Translations under genes and position numbers: made by a program
DNA from: DATIHT01 sp035480415
Lineage (GTDB): Bacteria > Patescibacteriota > Microgenomatia > Curtissbacterales > GWA2-41-24
Reading direction: 5' to 3'
Length of the DNA stretch: 12,700 nucleotides
Assembly: GCA_035480415.1 (NCBI GenBank)
Contig: DATIHT010000010.1
Span: 1-12,700 of the forward strand
The notes under the pieces: generated by a model
What the model was told of the DNA's origin: nothing
The model's input: the letters and a program-made list of their open reading frames with translations, nothing else
Databases searched by the model: none
In this document: piece by piece, positions 6,239 to 12,700 of the stretch
How the letters are laid out: every line of letters begins with the position of its first letter
How positions within the stretch are numbered: the first letter of the stretch is position 1

Positions 6239-6598
6239 TTATGCAGTGGGTATTGTTGTCATGAGCTTTTTCAGTTCGCCAGACTGTTCGTCTGCAATCC
6301 AGCCTTTTCCCCATAGATGAGATCCGATTTTGGTAATTAAGACTCCGGCTAAAACTGGTACTAAATCTTTTGGGTCTATGCTGAGATCCATAGCCGAATC
6401 AATAGTTTGCCAAACGCCTAATATCCAAACTAATGCGCCCGATGTGACTAAAAGATCACTCTCGAACGCTTTTCTATTAATTGCCTGTTGGATGGTAGAA
6501 AATTCCTGAGAGGTTGTTGTGTGAGTATGCGTTGTAAGAGTAATACCTGATTCTGAATTTGTGACCTCAAAACTGCGAGTAATAGTTTCTGCTGACAT
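6239..6598 (-). CDS. Small two-helix membrane protein, function unknown
   Basis: The 119-residue protein begins MSAETITRSF. Its first 45 residues are polar and Thr/Ser-rich (including T-H-T-H-T-T-T-S), followed by two hydrophobic segments (about 49-66 and 79-96) joined by a short acidic loop, and a short soluble tail. This fits a small hairpin-type integral membrane protein; I do not recognise a family. The ATG at 6598 lies 13 nt after the L25 stop, so the gene is probably the last of the L25 transcript and ends at the terminator just beyond its stop. The frame stays open further upstream to 6733, but that part is the L25 tail read in another frame (Lys-rich nonsense), so the start at 6598 is preferred. 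No Shine-Dalgarno is visible. The phase and length make it a credible gene. Confidence 0.72.
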   Translation of the reverse strand: MSAETITRSFEVTNSESGITLTTHTHTTTSQEFSTIQQAINRKAFESDLLVTSGALVWILGVWQTIDSAMDLSIDPKDLVPVLAGVLITKIGSHLWGKGWIADEQSGELKKLMTTIPTA

Positions 6599-6611
6599 GT
6601 AAGGTGGGGCT

Positions 6612-7367
6612 TTATTCGTCTTTTTTGTTTTCTTTTTTCTCTTCTTTGTCGTTACCTTTTTCTTCTTTTGATTCTTCACCTTCTGGTGCAGCTTCACCTT
6701 CTGCTCCTTCTTCGCCTTCCTTCTTTTGTTCACCTTCGGCGCCTTCTGTTGTTGCTTCGGCTTCTGCCTTTTCGGCTTCCATCTGGGCTTCGAGCTCTTG
6801 CTGTTCTTTACTAATCAACTCGCCAATAGAAGCAACAACGAGTTCTTCATCGGTTTTAACTTCGACTTTAGATTTGTCGATAGGCAAATCTTTAACGCGG
6901 ATTTCGTCGCCTATGTTTTCCAACTTAGAAACATCGACTTCGATGTTTTCGGGAATATCTGTTGGCAAAGCTTCAATTTCCAGTTCGGAAACCGGAGTAA
7001 GCAAAACACCAACCTTTTTGGATTCTGCAGGTGCTTCGCCTGTAATTTCTAAAGGAATATTAACTTTAACCTTTTCGGAGAGATTAACCTGGTAAAAATC
7101 AATGTGAAGAGGATCGTCTGTTATATGGTGGACCTGAATGTTTTTGACAAGTACCGGCCTTTTGTCACCTTCAATTTCGAGCGAGATGATTCCGGTTTCT
7201 CCGGTTTTTTCGAAAACCTTTGCAAAATCTTTGCCGTTTACCTGGATGTGAATTGTCGGGATTTTGTGGCCGAAAACGTGTGCAGGGATAACACCTTGTT
7301 TTCTTAGGTTTTTTACTTTTTTACCAAGTACAGTTCGCTTTTGAGCAACAAGCGGCGTTTGTTCCAT
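6612..7367 (-). CDS. rplY: Ribosomal protein bL25, CTC/TL5 form with acidic tail
   Basis: bL25 binds 5S rRNA in the large ribosomal subunit. The 251-residue protein has the N-terminal L25 domain (about 1-94) with L-R-K-Q-G-V-I-P-A-H-V-F-G (21-33) and H-H-I-T-D-D-P-L-H-I-D-F-Y (80-92), then the beta-rich TL5/CTC C-terminal domain (about 97-185) with D-I-P-E-N-I-E-V-D-V and L-E-N-I-G-D-E-I-R-V-K-D-L. Residues 186-251 are a low-complexity tail of Glu, Ala, Gly and Lys, ending in a Lys/Glu mix. It is longer than the 95-residue E. coli protein because it is the two-domain form plus the tail. The ATG at 7367 matches the family start, which reads along the lines of 'L-x-A-Q-K-R-x-x-x-G'. The gene lies 54 nt after the giant gene and 13 nt before the small membrane protein. 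Confidence 0.95.
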   Translation of the reverse strand: MEQTPLVAQKRTVLGKKVKNLRKQGVIPAHVFGHKIPTIHIQVNGKDFAKVFEKTGETGIISLEIEGDKRPVLVKNIQVHHITDDPLHIDFYQVNLSEKVKVNIPLEITGEAPAESKKVGVLLTPVSELEIEALPTDIPENIEVDVSKLENIGDEIRVKDLPIDKSKVEVKTDEELVVASIGELISKEQQELEAQMEAEKAEAEATTEGAEGEQKKEGEEGAEGEAAPEGEESKEEKGNDKEEKKENKKDE

Positions 7368-7374
7368 ACGGGAA

Positions 7375-7403
7375 ATGGTATCAAATTAGGCAGCCCATAG
7401 CAA
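7375..7403 (-). promoter_or_regulatory. Candidate leaderless promoter for the L25 gene
   Basis: On the minus strand TTGCTA (7403-7398), a 17-nt spacer and TACCAT (7380-7375) stand 7 nt before the ATG at 7367. Each hexamer matches consensus at 4 of 6 positions. No Shine-Dalgarno is present. The layout is the same as in front of the giant gene, which raises its weight; alone it would be weak. Confidence 0.4.
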
Positions 7404-7421
7404 GCTAGTGAGTATTAAATA

Positions 7422-10400
7422 TTAGGCTGCAATCAAAAGTCCGTTGACTTGTCTGACACCATCAGATCTTGAGTCGCCCCCAAACTCAATATAATGATCA
7501 CTGAAAGCAGATGGTGCTACGTCAACCTCTACAGTTTCGTTACTGACAGACATGTCTTTTCGTTTTAAGTCATCTGTGAAGTACTCCAGTGATGTGGCCC
7601 CTGTTGAAATTGCCGCCTGGGTAACGAAGATTTTAAGGTTAATGTCAGGAAATTGTTTCTTGATTTGACGATATTTTTTAACGATGGTCTCGACGTGATT
7701 CCCTAGAATAGTCGGAGTGTGGATTCCATAAATTGTATCAAGGACAAAAGCGATGCTTTTTGTGCCATCTTGCTGAGTTATTGGTTCTATGAAGATCAAC
7801 TCGTCTGAAATACTACCGCGCTCTTGTGTTTGAGAGTGAGTATATAGAAAAAACTTGTTTGAATCACCTAGGGTAAGATTGGTGTCGTTATTAGAACCTT
7901 CGTTTTTGCATGAAAGACATTCGCGGATATTTTCAATAATCACATTCAGGTCATTTGTGTAAGTACTTGTTACTGCCTGTTGTGAAGACTGAGAATTAAT
8001 AATGCCCTCAATCTCTTTAAACTTTTCTGCTAGGAGAGGATTGTCTACACTTGCACTGCCTTTTGTAACGTTTGTGAAACTATTTTTAACTTTGGCATAA
8101 ATTCCTTCAAGCGTTACCATTTTTTCTCTAATCTGACTAATGTATTCTGTTAATAATTCTTTTTCGCTGGTCTGTAGCTGATCTTCTTTTCTGACAACGA
8201 GATTCTCCAAATAGTCTAGATCTTGGGAAACTGCCATTGCGCCTGATGCTGGATGAAAATCCTCGCCTAGTCTTGCGAATACAGCAATCACATCATCAGA
8301 AGGTTTCAAGGAACTTCTTAAGGATTCGATTTGCTCATCGGTGTTTGCGTCGTTTACTAGATTTAATAGGCTAAAAACTGTCCCCATTGGTCTCATGCCA
8401 TCTTGAAAATGCTCCTTTATGGCTTCTGGTGTTAATTCTAGCCTATTGTCGCTCATCACTTTTTCGACCTGTTGTCTTATTTGTTCATCTTGTTCTGAGA
8501 ATTGAGGTTGTTTTTTTGTAAGTTGCTGGTACATTTTGGCAACTGTTGCGCCCACTGCTTTGTTACCGTATTTGAGAAGTAATGACATTCGTTGTTTATC
8601 AAGAGGATCAGGATATAGGTCTAAGTCTTCTAATCCTCTTAAATTTAAGATGATATTGGCAAGCTTTACATCAATCGTTTCGATATTACCAATTGTTATG
8701 TTTTCCGTTTCTTGTTGAAGAATCTGCATAAACTTATCAATATCTTCTGGTGGTATACCTAGTGCTTCTGGTGTTAGGGGGTTCTGGGTTTTTCTTTTCT
8801 CCAGTAAATCTTGAATTGTTTCTGCCTTTTCTTTTGTAAGGTACTCTTCGGGGTTTATTTCCTCTCCTTGCCTGAAATTGTTCCATTTGTCATTGATTTT
8901 TAGGCTCAGATAGAATCCTAATGTGGTTTCTCTGTCAGGGTTGCGATCTGCAAGATTTGCCAGATACATGGAAATATCCGTAAAACTGCGAATGTGTTCA
9001 TTAGTAAACTCACTCGGAATTTTTATAATGCCGAATCGATCAGTAAATAGATCTTTTATGTCTCCCAGTAATTTCTCTCGCTGCTTTTCAAAGGGATTTT
9101 TGTCTGTTTCAAGGGTGCTGGTAAAGTTTCTAATGTCTTTTCTCAGAGCAATGAGGTTTTGAGTGTCAAAAACCTTATTTCCTTTTTGATCTTCTTTTTC
9201 AGTCAGGGTGAATTTGGCTCTGTATAGAGGATATAGATCTTTTGAAAATTGTCTCATTTGAAATTGATTAAATTTTCCAAATAGGTCCAGATAGTCAGCA
9301 AAAACTCCTGGGGAGGCATTTATTATGTCTCGGGATGTATTGTAAAAGTCGGTTTTATCCTCATTTGACCATCGCTCCGTGGTAAATCTGGTTTCCATGC
9401 CTGAAAGACCGTTTACTATTGTGGCCATTGTTTTTGGCTGAGTAGTTTTGCTCGATAAGGTTCTATCAACAGTATTTATTAATATGCTTAGAGATTCGAC
9501 TTGGCTTAGCGGACCTGCACCATGTTCTTTGATATAACTGGAGACGACTCTAAGGGTCATGGGCATTTGATCGGGCTCACCTTTTTGTAAATATGAGATC
9601 CATTGGTTCTGTAGTTGTTCTAGGCAAAAGTTTTTAGCTTTGCTTGTCGAAAACAATTCATTTAATTTGTCTGCCGTTTTCATCAGCTCACTAACTGCAA
9701 ACCAATCTCCATCTTCAAGAGCGGAGTATGCGATAAGTAAACCTTGCCAGTTTTTTTCAGAGAGGGCAAATGTGTCTTCCGAGAGGGCAGTTGCTGCTCT
9801 GCGCACCTCATCGTGAGCAAAATCATTTGCCATATGGCTGAAATTGTAGCTATGTTCTCGTTGAAGATTTTGGATTACACCTCCAGTTTTTGCATCTAAT
9901 TCGCTGTCGATAGAAAAAACTCCAGTGCCTTGTATTTTTTTAACAAAACTGATGCCAGTGTCGGTTTTTAATAATCCGGGATACTTGCTTGCAAACAGAA
10001 GGTCTTTCTCATCTACTGAATCTTTAATTTCTCTCAATCTTTCACGAGTTAAGATTCCACTTTTTTCAGCGTCCATTATGGACGTCGCAAAATGATAGAA
10101 CTCGTCCGATTTATGATACATAGTGTTGAATTCGGTGATAAATTCAATTCCTTCATCGCTCAAATATTGATTTTTGTTGGACAATACAAGTCCCAAGAAT
10201 ACGCCTGGATCTCCGAGCATTTGAGGGTGTTTTATTGGGATAGCAAGTGCAAAATTTATTTCTTCTTCGGAGTTTTGAGAATCTAGACAAAACTTTCTAA
10301 CACTCTCGCTCTGGAAAAATGATATTAGTCCTTTTTTGCTTGGATAATCATCTGGTAATTTACGTGCTTCATCTATTTTCGCCACTAATTTTCTTGCTTT

Positions 10401-12185
10401 GTTTAATTTTTCCATCATTTGATCCCGTTCATCAGTTTTCATATAGTCGGCTGGTTTGAGCATTGCGCCAAAATCTGGAATAGCTTTGCTTGCATGAAGG
10501 AAAAATTCAAGATCGGAATCCGAAAATTCTCCTCTTTTGTTTGCTGCTTTCAAAAGAACTTCGGGGCTAGCACTTTGGGCGGCCAGCGATTGTAGACTTC
10601 TACTGTTTTCCCTGTTTGAAAGTAGGTATATTTTTAAATTGTCGAGTTTACCCCCCAGAGCTACCCATGGGCTTGGTTTTGATTGATCTGCTTCTTGATC
10701 TACTAAGTTAGTAAATACTGCTCTCGCTTCTTCCAATTGTGGATATTTTTTAACAACCCTTTCAAATATTTCTTCCCAGTCTTTTGTTTGTGTAAGAGCT
10801 TCTATAGTTGTGTATCTGCTTCTGTCTCCAACTCCACTTGTGGTTTGGGTGCTGAGAATCGCAAAGATCAAAGGGTCTGGTTCGGGATAAAAGAATGCCG
10901 CACTAACGTCACTCCTACCGACGTAACCACCAAAAATGGTGTCTCTGTTTTCGTTGTCTATATCAATTAAATCTTGCTGGAAGATTGACTGAGCAATTTT
11001 CGACTTTGAAAGAGCACTCCAGTATGGTTGCTCCCATTCGTGAACCCCGTATCTAAAGCCACTACTATTTAAATCTCCCGAAATTGAAAACGGGTCAGTT
11101 ATTCTTTCGTCTGCTAGGAATGACTCAAAGCGTTTTTTTTGGCTATAGTCATGTGAGTCCCACCTACTATTTTCATCTTCAACGGGCGGTCTGTACGCAT
11201 CAAATTGCTGTTTGATTGCGGGCGTGAGAATGAAACGGGCCATATGTCCTAAGATTTGATGTTTCTGTATAAAAATATCGCCATGAAAACCGCCACCCAT
11301 TGCTCTCACAATATCCTCTTGCGATGGTGCATCTTTTGAGGGGGATTCCTTGCCGTCTAAAATATTCTTAGCCTCGGCCATGTATCTCTCTGCAGTTTCT
11401 TGATCTATTTGTCCGTGTTTTACGCTGACGGCTAGGTAGGGGGATACGATTTCATCTATGAAAATCTGGTTGACTTCTTCATTTAATCCTGAACTATCTT
11501 CAAGCTCCCTGACGAAACCTTCTGTGGCTGATATTGAATCTTTAATTGACTTTGCCAGCTCAGTTCTAACTACGCGTCGTCGTATGCTTTCGAAGCCTGT
11601 GCTATTTGCCCGAATATCATAATTAAATCTTTTCGTTTCTCCTTCTTCACCGCCCATATCATCTTTAATCTTTTCTTTTTCTTTTTTTAGTGCTTTTCTC
11701 TTACGAAGAGACAATAACCTGGACAAGCCCTTTTTTTTATCGTGACCCTGAAGCTCTCTATCGACACCACGTAGAGATTCTTCAAGCATCCAGTGCTCGT
11801 TTGGAGGCCTGTACCCGTCTTCTGGAACAGCGGCCAGGTGATTTTTTACTGCTAGTTCTACTGATTTACTTTGAGCGATGAGCTCTCGGGGATCTTGTTC
11901 TCCTGGTAGTTGGGATTTTTCGTTTTGATAGCGTTCTGTTAATTGTTTTGTTTTTTGATCTAGCTCTCCAATTGATGAATGTTTGAATGGTTCTACCTGT
12001 CCTTCTCTTTCAAAAGTAATGAGATCAATCGTCCTTTCTGCATTAACGTTTAGTTTTCTTTTTAATTGAGTGAGTTTTTCTCGGAAGAAATTGGCTTCAA
12101 GGCTTTGGGGTTCTACAGTGAACGATTGATCTTGCGTGGGAGATAAATTCTCCCCTGTAGGCTTTGGTGCTTCAGGAATATCCAT
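7422..12185 (-). CDS. Giant soluble protein (1587 residues), family unknown
   Basis: I do not recognise this protein. It has no signal peptide and no membrane segment, so it is probably cytoplasmic. The first 25 residues are Pro-rich and disordered; about 40-210 are charged and helical, with a Lys/Arg-rich stretch near 150-180 (R-L-L-S-L-R-K-R-K-A-L-K-K). The middle (about 230-1350) is mostly helical with few Gly or Pro, reminiscent of helical-repeat scaffolds. From about 1415 the character changes to mixed strand and helix: E-C-L-S-C-K (Cys1423, Cys1426), N-N-D-T-N-L-T-L-G-D, G-S-I-S-D-E-L-I-F-I-E-P-I, then a strand-helix-strand pattern and F-S-D-H-Y-I-E-F-G-G-D-S. There are only four Cys; the others (633, 854) sit in similar contexts. 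ATG at 12185 is chosen because the alternative TTG at 12221 lies inside a -35-like hexamer. It is followed by L25. Confidence 0.9.
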   Translation of the reverse strand: MDIPEAPKPTGENLSPTQDQSFTVEPQSLEANFFREKLTQLKRKLNVNAERTIDLITFEREGQVEPFKHSSIGELDQKTKQLTERYQNEKSQLPGEQDPRELIAQSKSVELAVKNHLAAVPEDGYRPPNEHWMLEESLRGVDRELQGHDKKKGLSRLLSLRKRKALKKEKEKIKDDMGGEEGETKRFNYDIRANSTGFESIRRRVVRTELAKSIKDSISATEGFVRELEDSSGLNEEVNQIFIDEIVSPYLAVSVKHGQIDQETAERYMAEAKNILDGKESPSKDAPSQEDIVRAMGGGFHGDIFIQKHQILGHMARFILTPAIKQQFDAYRPPVEDENSRWDSHDYSQKKRFESFLADERITDPFSISGDLNSSGFRYGVHEWEQPYWSALSKSKIAQSIFQQDLIDIDNENRDTIFGGYVGRSDVSAAFFYPEPDPLIFAILSTQTTSGVGDRSRYTTIEALTQTKDWEEIFERVVKKYPQLEEARAVFTNLVDQEADQSKPSPWVALGGKLDNLKIYLLSNRENSRSLQSLAAQSASPEVLLKAANKRGEFSDSDLEFFLHASKAIPDFGAMLKPADYMKTDERDQMMEKLNKARKLVAKIDEARKLPDDYPSKKGLISFFQSESVRKFCLDSQNSEEEINFALAIPIKHPQMLGDPGVFLGLVLSNKNQYLSDEGIEFITEFNTMYHKSDEFYHFATSIMDAEKSGILTRERLREIKDSVDEKDLLFASKYPGLLKTDTGISFVKKIQGTGVFSIDSELDAKTGGVIQNLQREHSYNFSHMANDFAHDEVRRAATALSEDTFALSEKNWQGLLIAYSALEDGDWFAVSELMKTADKLNELFSTSKAKNFCLEQLQNQWISYLQKGEPDQMPMTLRVVSSYIKEHGAGPLSQVESLSILINTVDRTLSSKTTQPKTMATIVNGLSGMETRFTTERWSNEDKTDFYNTSRDIINASPGVFADYLDLFGKFNQFQMRQFSKDLYPLYRAKFTLTEKEDQKGNKVFDTQNLIALRKDIRNFTSTLETDKNPFEKQREKLLGDIKDLFTDRFGIIKIPSEFTNEHIRSFTDISMYLANLADRNPDRETTLGFYLSLKINDKWNNFRQGEEINPEEYLTKEKAETIQDLLEKRKTQNPLTPEALGIPPEDIDKFMQILQQETENITIGNIETIDVKLANIILNLRGLEDLDLYPDPLDKQRMSLLLKYGNKAVGATVAKMYQQLTKKQPQFSEQDEQIRQQVEKVMSDNRLELTPEAIKEHFQDGMRPMGTVFSLLNLVNDANTDEQIESLRSSLKPSDDVIAVFARLGEDFHPASGAMAVSQDLDYLENLVVRKEDQLQTSEKELLTEYISQIREKMVTLEGIYAKVKNSFTNVTKGSASVDNPLLAEKFKEIEGIINSQSSQQAVTSTYTNDLNVIIENIRECLSCKNEGSNNDTNLTLGDSNKFFLYTHSQTQERGSISDELIFIEPITQQDGTKSIAFVLDTIYGIHTPTILGNHVETIVKKYRQIKKQFPDINLKIFVTQAAISTGATSLEYFTDDLKRKDMSVSNETVEVDVAPSAFSDHYIEFGGDSRSDGVRQVNGLLIAA

Positions 12186-12192
12186 ATAAAAC

Positions 12193-12221
12193 AGTGTAGT
12201 TTCTATTGGGGTGGGTTTCAA
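12193..12221 (-). promoter_or_regulatory. Candidate leaderless promoter for the giant gene
   Basis: On the minus strand TTGAAA (12221-12216, 5 of 6 consensus) is followed by exactly 17 nt and TACACT (12198-12193, 4 of 6), then 7 nt and the ATG at 12185. Transcription would start at or next to the ATG. This argues for the ATG over the TTG at 12221. No Shine-Dalgarno precedes either codon. Confidence 0.5.
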
Positions 12222-12243
12222 ATTTTGAGGTTGTTGTTGACTT

Positions 12244-12260
12244 TATAAATTGTGCAGGGG
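12244..12260 (+). promoter_or_regulatory. Weak -10 box and Shine-Dalgarno-like AGGGG for the 98-residue gene
   Basis: TATAAA lies at 12244-12249 without a convincing -35. AGGGG at 12256-12260 is 11 nt before the ATG at 12272, a rather wide spacing for a ribosome binding site. Both are plausible, neither is strong. Confidence 0.3.
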
Positions 12261-12271
12261 AAGATGAAAAG

Positions 12272-12568
12272 ATGAATATTTCCTTAGATCATCGAGACGA
12301 GATTGTAAAACGGCTGACGCAGGATTTGGTTGAGGAGATGGAAAAAAACGGCGTTACGGAAGCGGATTTGCCGAAAATTGCCGATTTTATTCTGGAAAAG
12401 GTGGATAAGGCGCAGAATCATAACGAGTTAATTACACTTTTGGATCAACTATCTGCAAAATGGCCGTTTTTTGAAACTGTGGAGCAATTGGAGCGGGGAG
12501 AAGTACGTGAACTTATGGAAGATAGTGCCGAAAAAGATTTACTTAAACTTGCCAGGGCCGGAAGATAG
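12272..12568 (+). CDS. Small helical charged protein (98 residues), function unknown
   Basis: The protein begins MNISLDHRDEIVKRL and is predicted nearly all helical, acidic and soluble, with no Cys, signal peptide or membrane segment. A central block A-K-W-P-F-F-E-T-V (62-70) holds most of its aromatic residues and may be the packing or binding site. I do not recognise a family. The frame is open further upstream, but the first ATG with an upstream AGGGG is at 12272, and the upstream residues would come from the promoter region of the divergent giant gene. An ATG at 12264 is in another frame and stops after three codons. It diverges from the giant gene, with 86 nt between the two starts. The next plus-strand gene is outside the window. 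Confidence 0.75.
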   Translation: MNISLDHRDEIVKRLTQDLVEEMEKNGVTEADLPKIADFILEKVDKAQNHNELITLLDQLSAKWPFFETVEQLERGEVRELMEDSAEKDLLKLARAGR

Positions 12569-12700
12569 AAGAGGTAATTAGATTCTCAAAGAAATTAATG
12601 AAAAGTAGCAATTAGTGCCTAGCCACTAGTGCTTAGTCGTTTATTCTAGGCACTAGGAACTAGTAGCTAGTTGCTTGTTATCCCTGTTAACTTCCTGTTA
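12569..12700. other. Spacer at right edge, filled with repeats
   Basis: I see no gene start here. From 12607 the spacer is an imperfect palindrome built on CTAG, then three TGTTA-containing units (12676-12680, 12685-12689, 12696-12700) that look like the start of another short tandem array cut by the window edge. Confidence 0.6.
12607..12675. repeat. CTAG-based inverted repeat, copies 2 and 3 of the dispersed spacer repeat
   Basis: The left arm (12608-12636) and the reverse complement of the right arm (12646-12674) agree at 21 of 29 positions around a 9-nt loop. The element begins AGCAA and ends TTGCT. The left arm extends the 28-of-31 match to 2688-2718. TAG occurs in all six frames. It could fold as a long imperfect hairpin; no T-run follows on the plus strand. 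Confidence 0.75.

Noticed and set aside
6599..6733. N-terminal extension of the small membrane protein that would give 164 residues
   Set aside because: The extra residues are a Lys-rich low-complexity stretch that is the L25 acidic tail read in another frame. The ATG at 6598, just after the L25 stop, explains the gene better.
6604..7095. Ser-rich open frame on the plus strand, opposite L25
   Set aside because: It is the reverse reading of the Glu/Lys-rich L25 coding sequence; composition is pure bias and no domain is visible.
7368..7421. Terminator between the giant gene and L25
   Set aside because: GCAGCC near the stop of the giant gene can pair with GGCTGC downstream, but the loop is long and no T-run follows.
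12186..12221. TTG at 12221 as start of the giant gene
   Set aside because: The TTG is part of a -35-like TTGAAA with a 17-nt spacer to TACACT, has no ribosome binding site, and the ATG at 12185 is well placed. Not fully excluded.
12206..12271. Upstream extension of the 98-residue gene from a TTG at 12206
   Set aside because: It would overlap the promoter region of the divergent giant gene, lacks a ribosome binding site, and the added residues do not look like a domain.
12607..12675. MITE or insertion-sequence remnant
   Set aside because: The ends AGCAA and TTGCT are inverted, but there is no target-site duplication, no transposase, and the interior is a short-unit tandem array.
12607..12675. 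Intrinsic terminator of the 98-residue gene
   Set aside because: The stem has eight mismatches in 29 positions and no T-run follows on the plus strand.
12681..12700. DnaA box near TTATCC at the right edge
   Set aside because: TTATCCCTG departs from TTATCCACA at three of the last positions, and there is only one such site, within a repeat.

Overview
The window looks like part of a small, AT-rich bacterial genome of the Candidate Phyla Radiation (Patescibacteria), most likely the Microgenomates side. This is an inference. It rests on a short valyl-tRNA synthetase that stops after the anticodon-binding domain, a VanW/YoaR-type membrane-anchored protein, an L25/CTC protein with a long acidic tail, a very large soluble protein of unknown family, few Shine-Dalgarno sequences, and spacers filled with short-period tandem repeats. 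TGA is used as a stop (valS), so the recoded TGA=Gly groups (Gracilibacteria/SR1) are unlikely. No phage, IS, CRISPR, tRNA or rRNA is visible.

Layout. Positions 1-120 (minus) hold the 5' end of a lipoprotein gene, probably an ABC-transporter solute-binding protein. It diverges from a plus-strand group: a VanW-family protein (301-2142), an exported DUF192 protein (2176-2682, with a clear GGAGGT and a TTG start) and tsaD (2730-3782). A 260-nt spacer rich in hairpins and repeats follows, then valS (4043-6127). The other half is on the minus strand. Reading in its own direction, a 1587-residue protein of unknown function (12185-7422) is followed by ribosomal protein L25 (7367-6612) and a 119-residue two-helix membrane protein (6598-6239), ending in a good intrinsic terminator (6230-6191) that faces the end of valS. 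A 98-residue helical protein (12272-12568, plus) diverges from the giant gene.

Roles. The recognisable genes serve translation (valS, tsaD for the t6A tRNA modification, L25) and the cell envelope (lipoprotein, VanW, DUF192, small membrane protein). Nothing shows a dedicated multi-gene pathway.

The most unusual content is not a named gene. Many spacers hold a tandem array with its own 7-, 8- or 9-nt unit. Two such arrays lie inside tsaD, in predicted surface loops. One spacer repeat built on CTAG occurs at both ends of the window and places TAG stops in all six frames. Three or four genes have a -10-like box about 6-7 nt before the start codon, as expected for leaderless mRNAs. The 1587-residue protein has no family I can name; its C-terminal 170 residues look like the best-defined domain and carry the only CxxC pair.
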